Source: a bacterium (GTDB lineage: Bacteria > Planctomycetota > UBA1135 > UBA2386). From it: a stretch of DNA of 64,000 bases. The position numbers and the translations under genes were made by a program. Location: contig JANSXC010000015.1 of the NCBI GenBank assembly GCA_024743115.1, positions 62,001 to 126,000 of the forward strand, written 5' to 3'. This document shows, piece after piece, positions 44,552-53,712 of the stretch (position 1 is the stretch's first letter; each line of letters opens with the position of its first letter). A model generated the notes under the pieces. The model worked only from the letters and a program-made list of their open reading frames with translations. It was not told where the DNA came from and ran no database searches.

Positions 44552-46342
44552 CTACTGCTTCCCGATGCAGTAGAGGTGCTCGTGGCCGCGCAGGTAGATC
44601 GCGTCGCCGAGCACGACCATGCTGGCATCGAACGCGTCCTCGAGTTCGTTCGTCGCGACTTCCTCGAACGTGTCGCCGGCCTTGATTACGACGGTCTTGC
44701 CCTCACGCGACGTGAAGTAGACGTGGCCGGCGGCGCCGATCGGGGATGAGTAGATCGTGCGCAGGCCGGGGATGCGCTGGCCTTCGTAGCGCGGCTCGCC
44801 CGTCTTGGCATCGAGGCAGGTCAGGGTCGAGGTGTTGCTGCGGAGGAAGTACAGGTTGCTGCCGTACAGCAGCGCGGAGGGGACGTAGGACGTGCTGCGA
44901 TTGTGCTGCCACAGCATGTGCTTGCTCTCCGTCACGTCGCCTTTGGCGCCGGCCAGCTCGACGGCCTGCAGCATCGCGCCGCGGAAACCGCTCATGAGAT
45001 AGGCGACGCCGTCGTTCACGATCGGCGTCGGTATCGTGTTCACCGTCATTCCCTTGGTGCTCCAGACGACGTCGCCCGTCGCGAGGTCGTAGCCGCGCGA
45101 CGCACCCGTGGCGTTGATGATGACCTGCGGCTTGCCGTCGACCTCCACGATGACCGGGGTCGACCAGCTCGTGACTTCGTCACGCGACTTGCGCCAGAGT
45201 TCCTCGCCGGTGTGTTTGTCGAATGCGGCGATGAACGAGTCGAGCTCGTGATCCCAGTTCATCACGACGTAGTCGCCGTGGATCGCGGGCGAGGTGCCTT
45301 CGCCGAACTCGTTGCGCGTGCGCATGAGGCCGAACTCCTTCGACCACTTCACATTGCCTTCGAGGTCGAGGCAATGCAGGCCGCGGGAGCCGAAGTTCGC
45401 GAACAGGTACTTACCGTCCGTCACCGGCGAGCCCGACGCCTGCGAGCCGGTCCGGTGGCCGGGTTCGTGCGGCACGACACTGTTGACGCTCTGACTCCAG
45501 ACGACCGAGCCGTCCTTGCGATCGAGCGCCATCACGCGGAAATCGTAGAACTTCGTCAGTGGCTCGGGGCCGCGCCGGTTGCCGCCGCGGCGGCGCGGCG
45601 GTCGGCCGGGGCGCTGGCGATTGCCGCCCTGCCCCTGCCGTGGCTGCAAGGGCGGGAGCTTGGGCGCCTCGCCCGCCTTGTCGGTCTCGACCGCGGTCAT
45701 CAGGTAGAGGCGATCGCCCCACGAGATCGGCGTCGAGTGGCCCTTGCCCGGCAGCGCGACCTTCCAGCGGATGTTCAACTCTTCGCTCCAGGTCGTCGGC
45801 GGGTTGCTGTTCGGTGCCTCGCCCGAACCCTTCGGTCCGCGCCACGAGGCCCAGTTACCGACCCCATCCTGGGGTGCGGCAGGCGCGGGTGCGCGCTCGA
45901 GCTTCCCGTACATGTGGCCGCCGTAGTCCTTGCCGGACCAGAGCCCCGCGTAGCGATCACCGTGGATCACGACGCGGGCGCTGTAGGTGCCGAGCATCGG
46001 GATCCCGAGCTTCGTGACCTGGATCGTCGGCGTGTCGCCGGCCCACAGGACATCGACCCCGATCGGTAGCGTGACGTTCTTGTCGTCGTACTGAATCGTC
46101 GCGTCGAACTTCCACTTCTCGTCGCGCAGCTTCTGCGCCCGCTTGATCGTGTAGCTCTCCGCGCGCGGTGGCTTGCCCGAGCCGTCCACCGTGAAGTGGC
46201 CGATCATCTTGCAGCCCGTCATCTGCTCGGCGAACGCCGCTTCGCGCGCGGCGTGTTCCGCGTCCTCGGACTGCGCAATCGCGGCAGCCGTCAAGAGCAG
46301 GGGGAGTACGCCATGCGAACGGACGAGGGTGCGGTGGTTCAT
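44552..46342 (-). CDS. PQQ-like beta-propeller exported protein
   Basis: 596 residues from ATG 46342, preceded by AGGAGG. Signal peptide VLPLLLTAAAIAQ. Residues about 25-150 are an extra N-terminal beta domain (CKMIGHFTVDGSGKPPRAESYTIKRAQKL). A propeller follows, starting NWASWRGPKGSGEAPNSNPPTTW and continuing with blades such as VMALDRKDGSVVWSQSVNS, AAFDKHTGEELWRKSRDEV and TCLDAKTGEPRYEGQRI. A low-complexity Gly/Arg/Gln insert (QGQGGNRQRPGRPPRRRGGNRRGP) lies in one loop. WRGP-type propellers are abundant in planctomycetes and rarely have proven cofactors, so enzymatic activity is not claimed. Last gene of the 14-gene run. Confidence 0.87.
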   Translation of the reverse strand: MNHRTLVRSHGVLPLLLTAAAIAQSEDAEHAAREAAFAEQMTGCKMIGHFTVDGSGKPPRAESYTIKRAQKLRDEKWKFDATIQYDDKNVTLPIGVDVLWAGDTPTIQVTKLGIPMLGTYSARVVIHGDRYAGLWSGKDYGGHMYGKLERAPAPAAPQDGVGNWASWRGPKGSGEAPNSNPPTTWSEELNIRWKVALPGKGHSTPISWGDRLYLMTAVETDKAGEAPKLPPLQPRQGQGGNRQRPGRPPRRRGGNRRGPEPLTKFYDFRVMALDRKDGSVVWSQSVNSVVPHEPGHRTGSQASGSPVTDGKYLFANFGSRGLHCLDLEGNVKWSKEFGLMRTRNEFGEGTSPAIHGDYVVMNWDHELDSFIAAFDKHTGEELWRKSRDEVTSWSTPVIVEVDGKPQVIINATGASRGYDLATGDVVWSTKGMTVNTIPTPIVNDGVAYLMSGFRGAMLQAVELAGAKGDVTESKHMLWQHNRSTSYVPSALLYGSNLYFLRSNTSTLTCLDAKTGEPRYEGQRIPGLRTIYSSPIGAAGHVYFTSREGKTVVIKAGDTFEEVATNELEDAFDASMVVLGDAIYLRGHEHLYCIGKQ

Positions 46343-46465
46343 GGATCGGCCTCCTGGCAGCGCCACTGATACCGTGCGCTACGGGGTCGCGGAAGCGTCG
46401 CACACCGCGCGACTTCTGCGATACGTCTTTAGGACAGGGCCGTCAGCCGTCCGTCGCGAGCGGCG

Positions 46466-47737
46466 TTACTCCCAAGAGAACGCGGTCAGCGTGTGCAGGC
46501 CACGGACGAACAGCTGCCCGTGGTCGACCGCGAGGTGGGCCCAGGTCTCCTCTTCGGTGACCTCGAGGGTGTTGAGGACCTCGAGTTTCTCCGGGTTGGC
46601 CTTCAACAGCAGCAGTTCACCAGCGTCGGTCAGGGCCAGGATGCGGTTACCGTTGGCGACGAGCGACCAGTAGGTGTCACCGAGCGGCGAGCTGATCCAC
46701 GCGGCCTCGCCGGCCTCGAGGTCGACACACGCGAAGCGCTTGCTGCGCAGGTAGAGGTAGGCGTGACCGTCGATGATCACGGGCGACGTCATGTTGCCCT
46801 GCGCGCGGTTGTTCCACTTCTCCTCGACGCCGAACTCTCCTTCGTTGGTCGAGACCGCGAAGTAGTGGGCGCGACCACCGTAGGCCGACGTGAAGACACC
46901 CTGTTTGTATGGCGTTGGCGTCAGGATGTTCATGCCGCGGAACGAGCGGATGTTGATGCCCCAGAGCTCTTTGCCGGTCATGGGGTCGACACCGTGCAGG
47001 CGCGTGCGCCCCTGAACCACGAGTTGCTCGACGCCCTGAATCTCGGTCCAGACCGGCGAGCTGAACGCGCCGGCGGACATCATGTTCTTGCCGCTGTCGT
47101 CGAGGCCGCGCCACAGCGGTTTGCCCGTGGTCTTGTCGAGCTTGATCAGGCCCGCGGCGGTCTGGACATAGACGGCGTCACCGCGCACGAGTGGCGAGCA
47201 GACGAAGCCGAACGGTTCCTTCGGAGTGCCGTAGACGTCCTTGAAGTCGACCTTCCAGATCTCCTTGCCCGACTTCGCATCGAGGCAGACGAGCACGTCG
47301 AGCATGCCAGCGACGTAGAGCCGGCCGTCGTCGAGCGCGGGGGTCGACCGGATCCACGAGCCGTTGCGTGCCGCGAAGAACGGCACCTTCATTGCGCCCT
47401 CCCAGCTGGCCTCCCAGACCTTTTCGCCGGTCTTGCGATCGAGGGCCCAGACGTGCTCGGAGTATTCGTCGACGGTCGCGGTCGTGTAGATCCGCTCCGC
47501 GTCGACGACCGGACCCGAATAGCTCTCGCCGAGCTCGATCTGCCACTGCTGCTCGACGTTCTTCTCGGTCAGAGTCTCGGGCCAGGCCGGGCCGGTGTAT
47601 TGCCCGGTTCGGCTCGGTCCGCGCCACTGGTTCCAGTGGGGTGATCCGGCTGCGGCGGTAGTCGCGACGGCCTGGGCCGGGAGCGCGGTGACGCAAGTAG
47701 CGACGGTACAGACCAGTAGCAGCGAGATTCGTGGCAT
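46466..47737 (-). CDS. PQQ-like beta-propeller exported protein
   Basis: 423 residues with a signal peptide (LLLVCTVATCVTALPAQA). The chain starts HWNQWRGPSRTGQYTGPAWPETL, then shows propeller blades with the typical alternation of a YxxxxDG(R)LYVAG strand and a LDAKSGKEIWKVDF strand: ALDRKTGEKVWEASW, VLVCLDAKSGKEIW, LIKLDKTTGKPLW, GVDPMTGKELWGINI. No dehydrogenase-specific PQQ or calcium residues could be identified. It follows the ABC permease by 60 bases and precedes the next propeller by 123 bases. A structural or sensory envelope role is most conservative. Confidence 0.87.
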   Translation of the reverse strand: MPRISLLLVCTVATCVTALPAQAVATTAAAGSPHWNQWRGPSRTGQYTGPAWPETLTEKNVEQQWQIELGESYSGPVVDAERIYTTATVDEYSEHVWALDRKTGEKVWEASWEGAMKVPFFAARNGSWIRSTPALDDGRLYVAGMLDVLVCLDAKSGKEIWKVDFKDVYGTPKEPFGFVCSPLVRGDAVYVQTAAGLIKLDKTTGKPLWRGLDDSGKNMMSAGAFSSPVWTEIQGVEQLVVQGRTRLHGVDPMTGKELWGINIRSFRGMNILTPTPYKQGVFTSAYGGRAHYFAVSTNEGEFGVEEKWNNRAQGNMTSPVIIDGHAYLYLRSKRFACVDLEAGEAAWISSPLGDTYWSLVANGNRILALTDAGELLLLKANPEKLEVLNTLEVTEEETWAHLAVDHGQLFVRGLHTLTAFSWE

Positions 47738-47797
47738 GGCAGGGAGTTCGTCCGTTCGGGCCGGGCGGATGCACGCCGGTGCCGGATCGGCGAGGTG

Positions 47798-50700
47798 TTA
47801 TTCGCCCCGGAGAGCGTCCAGCAGCGCCCCGCGGGTGGCGAATGCGCTCGCGAGCCAGACCCAGAACGCGCCGGTGCCGGTGATTGCGCACACGAACAGC
47901 AGCAGCGGCGGCACGGCGATGTCGTCGCGGACGGGCCAGATCGCGAACAGGGCCGCAGCGATGCCGGCGAGCAGCCCGAGCCCGAGGAGCACGCCGTGTT
48001 CGATGGCGACGAGCCGGCGGACAGCGGCGGGCCGGAAACCGATGGCGCTCAGCGTCGCGAGTTCGGCCCGGCGTTCGAGCGCATTGCGCAGCACGACGAT
48101 TCCGAGGCCGGCCGTGCCGAGTAGCAGGCCGAGGCCGCCGAGGAGCTGGAAGATCGCGAGGTAGGTGTTCTGGACGGACTGGAACGTGGCGAGGCGCTCG
48201 CGCGTCGGGGTGAGTTCGAGGCCGATGTCCTGCAGCGCGCGACCTAGCGTGGCGGTGACGGTTTCGACCCGCTCGGGCGGCGTGTCGACGAGGAACATGC
48301 GAAACCCCGACGCGGACGGGAAGCGTCGACGCAGGTGGCGATCGGCGATCAGTAGGTTGCCCTGCAGGATCGAATCCGTGACCGTGCCGACGATGCGCAC
48401 ATCGAACTCGTCGCCCGCTTCATCGCGATAGCGCAGTGAATCCCCGACGGCCTTGTGCAGGCTCCAGGTGACGCTCGCGGCGTCGCCGATCGCGGGCACG
48501 ACGTCGTCGCCGAGATCGTCGTCGAGCAGGTTCCAGGCGCTGGTCGTGGTCGACGTGGTCGACGCTGGCTGCGCAAAACGGAACGCACCGCGGCTCGCGA
48601 GTTGCTGCGGGTCGACGCCGATGAGCCGCGGGTTTTGCGGGCGGTTGAGGTTGAGGCAACTGCCGTCGTCGCCGTCGCGGACGCGCAGCGGCACGATGCT
48701 CGTGTCGGCGAGTTCTTCGTCGTCCAGGCCATATGCCTCGCGGCCGATCGGCGTCGCGAGATCGCGCAGCACGGGCAGCGTCGAGCGGCCGAAGAGCCGG
48801 AAGCCGCCGGTGCCCGATGCGCGCATACCCGGATCCTGCGGCGGTTCGAGCCGGTTGGCCTGCACTGCGACGACGAGGAACGTGCCGCTCGCGAGCAGCG
48901 CGATCGTCGCGAGGCTGCGGCCGGATCGGCGCCCGGTGTTGCGGCTCGCGAGCGCGAGCACGCTCGGCAGCTCCGCGCTCCTCTGGTTGCCGAGGCCCGT
49001 GACGAGACGGCGGCAGAGCAGCAACGCGCCGACGAGCAGCAACGCGCCGGCGCCGAAGAACGTGCCCGCGGCGACGGCCGAGCCGGTGCCCGCCGTGAGT
49101 CCGAGCGTCAGTGCACCCAGCACGGCAGCGGCGGCGAGAACGACGTCGAGGCGCCGCGGTTTGCCGGCCGCATTGGCGGCAACCGCGGCTGTGGCGGTGT
49201 CGTTCGTGCCGTTGAGTAGCTCGAGCACGGGGCGGCGGAATGCCCGTCGCGTCGCGAGGAGGATCGCAAGGAGCGCGGTCGCGACGGCGGCCACGGTGCC
49301 GATCGCGAACGACAAGGGTTCGGTGTGCGCGGTCAGGGTGGTCTGGCCGATCGCGTCGCGCCATAGCGTGTCGAGTCCCGCGATCACGAGATGTGCGTAG
49401 CCGAGCCCGAGCGCGCCGCCGAGGAGGCTGCCGACGATCGCGGTCAGCAACGCCTCGCGCAGGAACTGCCGCCGCACCTGCGCCGGCGTGAACCCGGACG
49501 CGAGGAGCGTGCCGACCTCACCGTGCCGTTGCTCGATCCCGAACACGAACAGCAGCGCGGTGAGGAGCAGGCTTGCGATGATCAGAAAGAAGCTCAGCCC
49601 GAGGAACAGGCCGCCGAAGTCCGTGGCCGGGGCTCCTGCCGCCATGGCCGGTCCGCGCACGTCGCGGAAGAACAGTCCGAGGTCGGCGGGGTCGAGCGTT
49701 CTCGGCAGCTCGGTCCGCAGTCGGTCGCCAGCTGCCAGGGTCGTACGGATCGCCGTGAGGTCGCCGTAGCGGTTCGACCAGAGCTCGCGGCCCTTGGCGA
49801 GCGCGACGAAGGCCTTCGGAGTGCCGCGATGCTCTTCCCAGTAGTCCTGGTCGGCGTCGTCGAGGCGGTTGAGTTCGACTGGGATGCCGGGCTCCCAGTC
49901 GGCGCAGCTCCGGGCTTCGGCGAGTCCGGGGAATGGCGGCATGAGGCTCGGATCGGCGGCCGGGCCCGCGAGTTCCACGATCGCGTGGACCTTCAGTTCT
50001 TGGCGCTGTTCGTCGAACTGCAGGGCCGAGTTCATCACGGAATACGCGAGTTCGATCGCATCACCCGCCTGCACGCGGAGGTCGTCGGCGAGCCAACGGT
50101 TGATCGTGATGCCCGACGTTGCGGCATCACGCGGTGGCGCCAGAGTGTGAACCGCAGCGAGTGGCGCCGCGAGTGCGGCATCGGCGCGCAAGGGGCCGAG
50201 CGCGCTGACCGTCGAGTACGGTGTCGTGCGATCGCCGGCCGTGATCGAGTTGACGAAGTAGGTGAGCACGCCGATCGCGGTTGGGTCGAGCTCGCGGACC
50301 GCAGCGCTGATCGGGGCGTCGAGGAATACGCGTGAACTCGCGAGTTCGCAGACCTCACCACCGGGCAGCGTGCGGATTTCGAGTTCTGCATCGGCCAGTG
50401 TCCAGTGCTTGCGGAGCGCCCGGTCCGCGGCATCGGGGGCGCCGTCGACCGCGAGCAGGTTGACGCGGCTGCCGAGTTCGAGTTCCTCTTGCAGCCACTC
50501 GCGCTGAACGAAGATGTTGAACGGGGGGATCTGGCTCGCCTGCAGGCCGAAGCGCCCGAACTCATCGTCGGTCAGGACGCCGTCGACCGTGATCCGCAGC
50601 GCGAACGCGAGGTCGTCGACCGTCGCCATCGTCGCCTCGCGCGGCATCAGGCTGGGCTTCTCGATGCGCAGAACGACTTCGTCGCCGGCTTCGACACCGA

Positions 50701-51133
50701 GCTGATCGGCGAGCCGCGCATTCACGAGCGCGTGTCCGGGTGGGATGGTCCGTTCGCGGCCGCTCGGGCTCATGGCGAAGAACCGGCGTCCGACGCCGTA
50801 GGCCGCGACGATGCCGGTGCGAGCGGCGCCGTCGGCGCGGTTCGCGACGCCCGGCAGCGCGATGATCGGGACGGCCGTCTGCGCCGGGGCCGCGGTCGTG
50901 AGCCGTTCGGCAAGGGCCTCGGTCACGAAGCGATTGCCGGCCTGTAGCGCCGCATCGATGCGGCCGATGCGTTGCAGGCTTTGCTCTCGCAGGCTCGCGC
51001 GCACGGAGTCGCCGACGGCGAGCGCGCCGACGAGCACCATGGCCGCGCAAGTCACGCCGAGCAGGACGCCGAGCTGCGTGCGCCAGTAGAACCGGAGGCT
51101 CTGCCGCGACAGGCGCCAGCCGTTCATGGTCAT
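47798..51133 (-). CDS. Large FtsX/MacB-type ABC transporter permease
   Basis: 1111 residues from ATG 51133, overlapping the ATPase stop as ATGA; the second ATG two codons later is also possible. Architecture: N-terminal helix (LGVLLGVTCAAMVLVGALAVGDSV), a long extracytoplasmic MacB-PCD-like domain to about residue 480, then hydrophobic helices with an FtsX core (FFLIIASLLLTALLFVFGIEQRHGEVGTLLASGFTPAQVRR), a middle group of helices, a second periplasmic domain, and a C-terminal FtsX core (GLGIVVLRNALERRAELATLSAIGFRPAAVRRLVAIEHG). Two FtsX units in one chain resemble fused LolC/LolE-type permeases. The substrate is probably a lipoprotein or lipid-linked molecule. Confidence 0.9.
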   Translation of the reverse strand: MTMNGWRLSRQSLRFYWRTQLGVLLGVTCAAMVLVGALAVGDSVRASLREQSLQRIGRIDAALQAGNRFVTEALAERLTTAAPAQTAVPIIALPGVANRADGAARTGIVAAYGVGRRFFAMSPSGRERTIPPGHALVNARLADQLGVEAGDEVVLRIEKPSLMPREATMATVDDLAFALRITVDGVLTDDEFGRFGLQASQIPPFNIFVQREWLQEELELGSRVNLLAVDGAPDAADRALRKHWTLADAELEIRTLPGGEVCELASSRVFLDAPISAAVRELDPTAIGVLTYFVNSITAGDRTTPYSTVSALGPLRADAALAAPLAAVHTLAPPRDAATSGITINRWLADDLRVQAGDAIELAYSVMNSALQFDEQRQELKVHAIVELAGPAADPSLMPPFPGLAEARSCADWEPGIPVELNRLDDADQDYWEEHRGTPKAFVALAKGRELWSNRYGDLTAIRTTLAAGDRLRTELPRTLDPADLGLFFRDVRGPAMAAGAPATDFGGLFLGLSFFLIIASLLLTALLFVFGIEQRHGEVGTLLASGFTPAQVRRQFLREALLTAIVGSLLGGALGLGYAHLVIAGLDTLWRDAIGQTTLTAHTEPLSFAIGTVAAVATALLAILLATRRAFRRPVLELLNGTNDTATAAVAANAAGKPRRLDVVLAAAAVLGALTLGLTAGTGSAVAAGTFFGAGALLLVGALLLCRRLVTGLGNQRSAELPSVLALASRNTGRRSGRSLATIALLASGTFLVVAVQANRLEPPQDPGMRASGTGGFRLFGRSTLPVLRDLATPIGREAYGLDDEELADTSIVPLRVRDGDDGSCLNLNRPQNPRLIGVDPQQLASRGAFRFAQPASTTSTTTSAWNLLDDDLGDDVVPAIGDAASVTWSLHKAVGDSLRYRDEAGDEFDVRIVGTVTDSILQGNLLIADRHLRRRFPSASGFRMFLVDTPPERVETVTATLGRALQDIGLELTPTRERLATFQSVQNTYLAIFQLLGGLGLLLGTAGLGIVVLRNALERRAELATLSAIGFRPAAVRRLVAIEHGVLLGLGLLAGIAAALFAIWPVRDDIAVPPLLLFVCAITGTGAFWVWLASAFATRGALLDALRGE

Positions 51134-51819
51134 GTCGCGATGTCCGCTGGCACGAGTGCGCCGCTCTGCAGCGTGAGCACCCGCTGCATGCGTTGCGCGA
51201 GGCGCTGCGAGTGCGTCACGACGACGAGGGCCACGCCGTGCTGCTCGTTGAGGTTCGTGAGCAGGTCGCCGAGTCGGTCCGCCGACTGTTCGTCCAGTGA
51301 ACCGGTCGGTTCGTCCGCGAGCACCAGTCGGGGCTCGTTGATCAGTGCGCGCACGACGGCGACGCGCTGGCATTCACCGCCGGACAGCTGGGCGGGGCGG
51401 TGGTCGAGGCGGTCGCCGAGTCCGATCTCCGTGAGCAGTTCGCGTGCCCTCGTGGCCGTCTCCGGCCCGGGCTTGCGTTGCGGGTCCGCGAGCGTCGGCA
51501 CGAGTACGTTCTCGAGCGCCGTGCACTGCGGGAGCAGGTGGTGGGTCTGGAAGACGAAACCGAGTTCGCGGTTGCGCAGCGTAGCCATCTGTGCTGTCGA
51601 CAGGTCGCCGAGCTGTTGGCCGGCGACCGTCACCGATCCCGTGGTCGGTGGCAACAGACCGCCGATGATGTTGAGCAGCGTGCTCTTGCCGGAGCCGGAG
51701 GGCCCCAGCACGGCGATGGTCTCCCGGGGACCGACCTCGAGGTCGACGTCTCGCAGCACCTCGGTCGCATCGCCGAAGCGTCGGCCGACGCCACGCAGCT
51801 CGACGAGTCGGTCGCTCAC
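51130..51819 (-). CDS. LolD/MacB-type ABC transporter ATPase
   Basis: 229 residues from the GTG giving VSDRLVELRGVGRRFGD, which overlaps the upstream stop as GTGA. Motifs: Walker A GPSGSGKST, Q-loop FVFQTHHLLPQCTALENVL, signature LSGGECQRVAVVRALI, Walker B LVLADEPTGSLD, and switch His in VVVTHSQRLA. The sequence matches the LolD/MacB group that powers FtsX-type permeases, and the permease is encoded directly downstream. The track ORF starting further upstream reads across the EamA-like gene and is rejected. Confidence 0.93.
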   Translation of the reverse strand: MSDRLVELRGVGRRFGDATEVLRDVDLEVGPRETIAVLGPSGSGKSTLLNIIGGLLPPTTGSVTVAGQQLGDLSTAQMATLRNRELGFVFQTHHLLPQCTALENVLVPTLADPQRKPGPETATRARELLTEIGLGDRLDHRPAQLSGGECQRVAVVRALINEPRLVLADEPTGSLDEQSADRLGDLLTNLNEQHGVALVVVTHSQRLAQRMQRVLTLQSGALVPADIAT

Positions 51820-52340
51820 TTCGGTGCCTGTTGCGAGGGTGTCGGCCCCGCCGGCTTGGGGCCGCCGCCCGGTGCGGGCTTGTAGAGCGTCACCAGCAGG
51901 CCACCCGTGGCGGCGAGTGCGATGCCCATAAGGAATCGCCAGTCGAGATTCCCGAAGCCACCTGCCGGCGGATGGATCGACATCGCGACGAACGCGTTCA
52001 CGATCGGTGCGCCGGCGAAGATGATCGACATTACGGCCGCCGGATTGCCTTTCGCTCCGAACGCGAGGAGAACGCCGAACGCGCCGATTGCGCCGACCAC
52101 GCCGGCGGCCAGCGACCACGATACGGCCTTTGGTGGCATCGACCACGACGCGCCGGCGAACCAGAGCATCGCTGCCGGCGCGAGGACAGCGATCAGGAAG
52201 TAGGCGATGCCGACCCAGAAGAACGCCTTGTAGCGACCGTTGGTCGGATCGCCCATCGCGACCTGGCCGGTGTGCAGTAGCACGCCGTAGACGCCCCACG
52301 AGACCACGGTGAGCAAGGCGAACAGGATCCAGGTTTGCAT
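51816..52340 (-). CDS. EamA/DMT-like integral membrane protein
   Basis: 174 residues with about five hydrophobic segments: TWILFALLTVVSWGVYGVLLH, AFFWVGIAYFLIAVLAPAAMLWF, AVSWSLAAGVVGAIGAFGVLLAFGA, PAAVMSIIFAGAPIVNAFVAM and FLMGIALAATGGLLVTLY. The distribution and the GNPAAV/APIVN phrases fit one EamA-like repeat, about half of a ten-helix drug/metabolite transporter, so a dimer is likely. A Pro-rich tail (PAPGGGPKPAGPTPSQQAP) follows. Its GTGA overlap with the ATPase suggests co-production, but the link in function is unknown. Confidence 0.78.
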   Translation of the reverse strand: MQTWILFALLTVVSWGVYGVLLHTGQVAMGDPTNGRYKAFFWVGIAYFLIAVLAPAAMLWFAGASWSMPPKAVSWSLAAGVVGAIGAFGVLLAFGAKGNPAAVMSIIFAGAPIVNAFVAMSIHPPAGGFGNLDWRFLMGIALAATGGLLVTLYKPAPGGGPKPAGPTPSQQAPK

Positions 52341-52375
52341 GGCGGGAGTCTCGGCCGGGGGGGATGGGGTCGCAA

Positions 52376-52391
52376 GGTCGAAAACTCGACC
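52376..52391 (-). other. Small intercistronic hairpin
   Basis: GGTCGA and TCGACC flank AAAC, giving a 6-bp stem in the 61-bp gap between the glycosyltransferase and the EamA-like gene. It may be a processing or attenuation site; the stem is short enough to be incidental. Confidence 0.3.
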
Positions 52392-52401
52392 GGATCAGTG
52401 G

Positions 52402-53709
52402 TCAGGCGCGCTGACTGGTCGCCACCGTGCGTTCGCAGATCGCGGCGACGCGACCGGCCATGCGTTCGGCGGTGAAGTCGGCGAGGACGGCAGCGCGGCC
52501 CGACTGGCCGAGCTGCGCGGCGAGTTCGGGATCGGTCAGCACCTGCGCGAGTGCATCGGCCAACGCGGCAGGGTCGCCGGGGTCGCAGAGCAGGCCGCCG
52601 CCGGTTTGCTCGAGGATCTCGGGGAACGCGGCATGGCGCGGCTGCACGACCGGCACGCCCATGGCCATCGCCTCGAGGAGGTAGAGCCCGAATGATTCGC
52701 CGTAGAGCGCCGGCACCGAGAGCGCCGACAGCGAGCGCAGGAACTCGACCTTCGCGCTGCGATCGATGTTCGGCAGCAGGTCGACCCGATCGGTGAGCTG
52801 CGCGGTCGCGATCCGTTCGCGCAGGTTGGCGACGAACGCTTCGTCGTCCGGCAGGCAGGCGCCCGCGATGCGGAGCCGCACGTCGGTCAGTTCGGGGCGG
52901 CCGGCGAGTCGAACGAAGGCTTCGACGAGCGTGTGGAGTCCCTTGTCCTCGCACATGCGGGCGAGGTAACCGATCGTGCGCGGCCGGCGTTCGTGGGCCG
53001 GGATCGGGCCGGGATCGAGGTCGCCGCAGTCGATGCCGTTGTACACGACGTTCACGCGTTCGTTCGGCAACTGGAGGCGATCACGCATGACCTCGGCATA
53101 GGACTCGCTGACCGCGACCAGCGCGTCCGCTTCGGTGATGCGCTCGCGCAGGGTCGTCCAGGCCTGTTTTGCCGGCGCTGGCGGCAGTGCGTCCAGGAAG
53201 GGGGCCTCGCCCTGCAAGGTCACGACGATCGGCAGGTCGAGGCGCGCCCGCAGCTCGCGCACGACGCCGACGAGCATCGCGTTGCTTACGATCACAGCAT
53301 CGGGGCGCGGCTGGGAGCCGATCCAGTCGACGAGTTTTCGAACCTCATGGCCCTGGCGCCCCGACTCGCCCCGCAGGATCGAGACCGTGATGTCGCCGAG
53401 GGCGGCTGCGTCGGTCATGCTGCCGCGGCGCGATGCCCAGCGCAGCAGGCCGGGGCGATCGAGCCAGTTGGCGACGAAGCGCGGCAGCAGGCGTGCGAGT
53501 TTGGACTTCTGCTGCAGGTAGACGTTGATGCCGCCCATGAGAACCGGTTGCTCTTCGGGGCCGTCACGTTCGATGACCAGCGGCAGGTACAGCGGTGCGA
53601 CCTCGACGTCGTGGCCGGCCTGGCGCAGCGCGGATGCGAGCGCGATGTCGCGCAGGCAACTGCCGCAGTAGAAGCTGCCGGTGCCGGGGGTGAGCAACAG
53701 GAGGCGCAT
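52402..53709 (-). CDS. GT4-family glycosyltransferase
   Basis: 435 residues. Two Rossmann-like halves are visible. The N-terminal half opens LLLTPGTGSFYCGSCLRDIALASALRQAGHDV, and PIVVTLQGEAPFLDALP follows. The C-terminal half contains VNVVYNGIDCGDLDPGPIP, TIGYLARMCEDKGLHTLVEAF and the EX7E-type donor motif ESFGLYLLEAMAMGVPVVQP. These are hallmarks of GT-B retaining enzymes. The acceptor is unknown. It starts 3 bases after the parvulin-propeller stop and precedes the EamA-like gene, so it belongs to the long operon and may act on an envelope glycan or lipid. Confidence 0.92.
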   Translation of the reverse strand: MRLLLLTPGTGSFYCGSCLRDIALASALRQAGHDVEVAPLYLPLVIERDGPEEQPVLMGGINVYLQQKSKLARLLPRFVANWLDRPGLLRWASRRGSMTDAAALGDITVSILRGESGRQGHEVRKLVDWIGSQPRPDAVIVSNAMLVGVVRELRARLDLPIVVTLQGEAPFLDALPPAPAKQAWTTLRERITEADALVAVSESYAEVMRDRLQLPNERVNVVYNGIDCGDLDPGPIPAHERRPRTIGYLARMCEDKGLHTLVEAFVRLAGRPELTDVRLRIAGACLPDDEAFVANLRERIATAQLTDRVDLLPNIDRSAKVEFLRSLSALSVPALYGESFGLYLLEAMAMGVPVVQPRHAAFPEILEQTGGGLLCDPGDPAALADALAQVLTDPELAAQLGQSGRAAVLADFTAERMAGRVAAICERTVATSQRA

Positions 53710-53712
53710 CGG

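Noticed and set aside
45590-45660. Gly/Arg/Gln-rich segment as a repeat element
   Set aside because: It is an in-frame low-complexity loop within the propeller protein, not a DNA repeat shared with other places.
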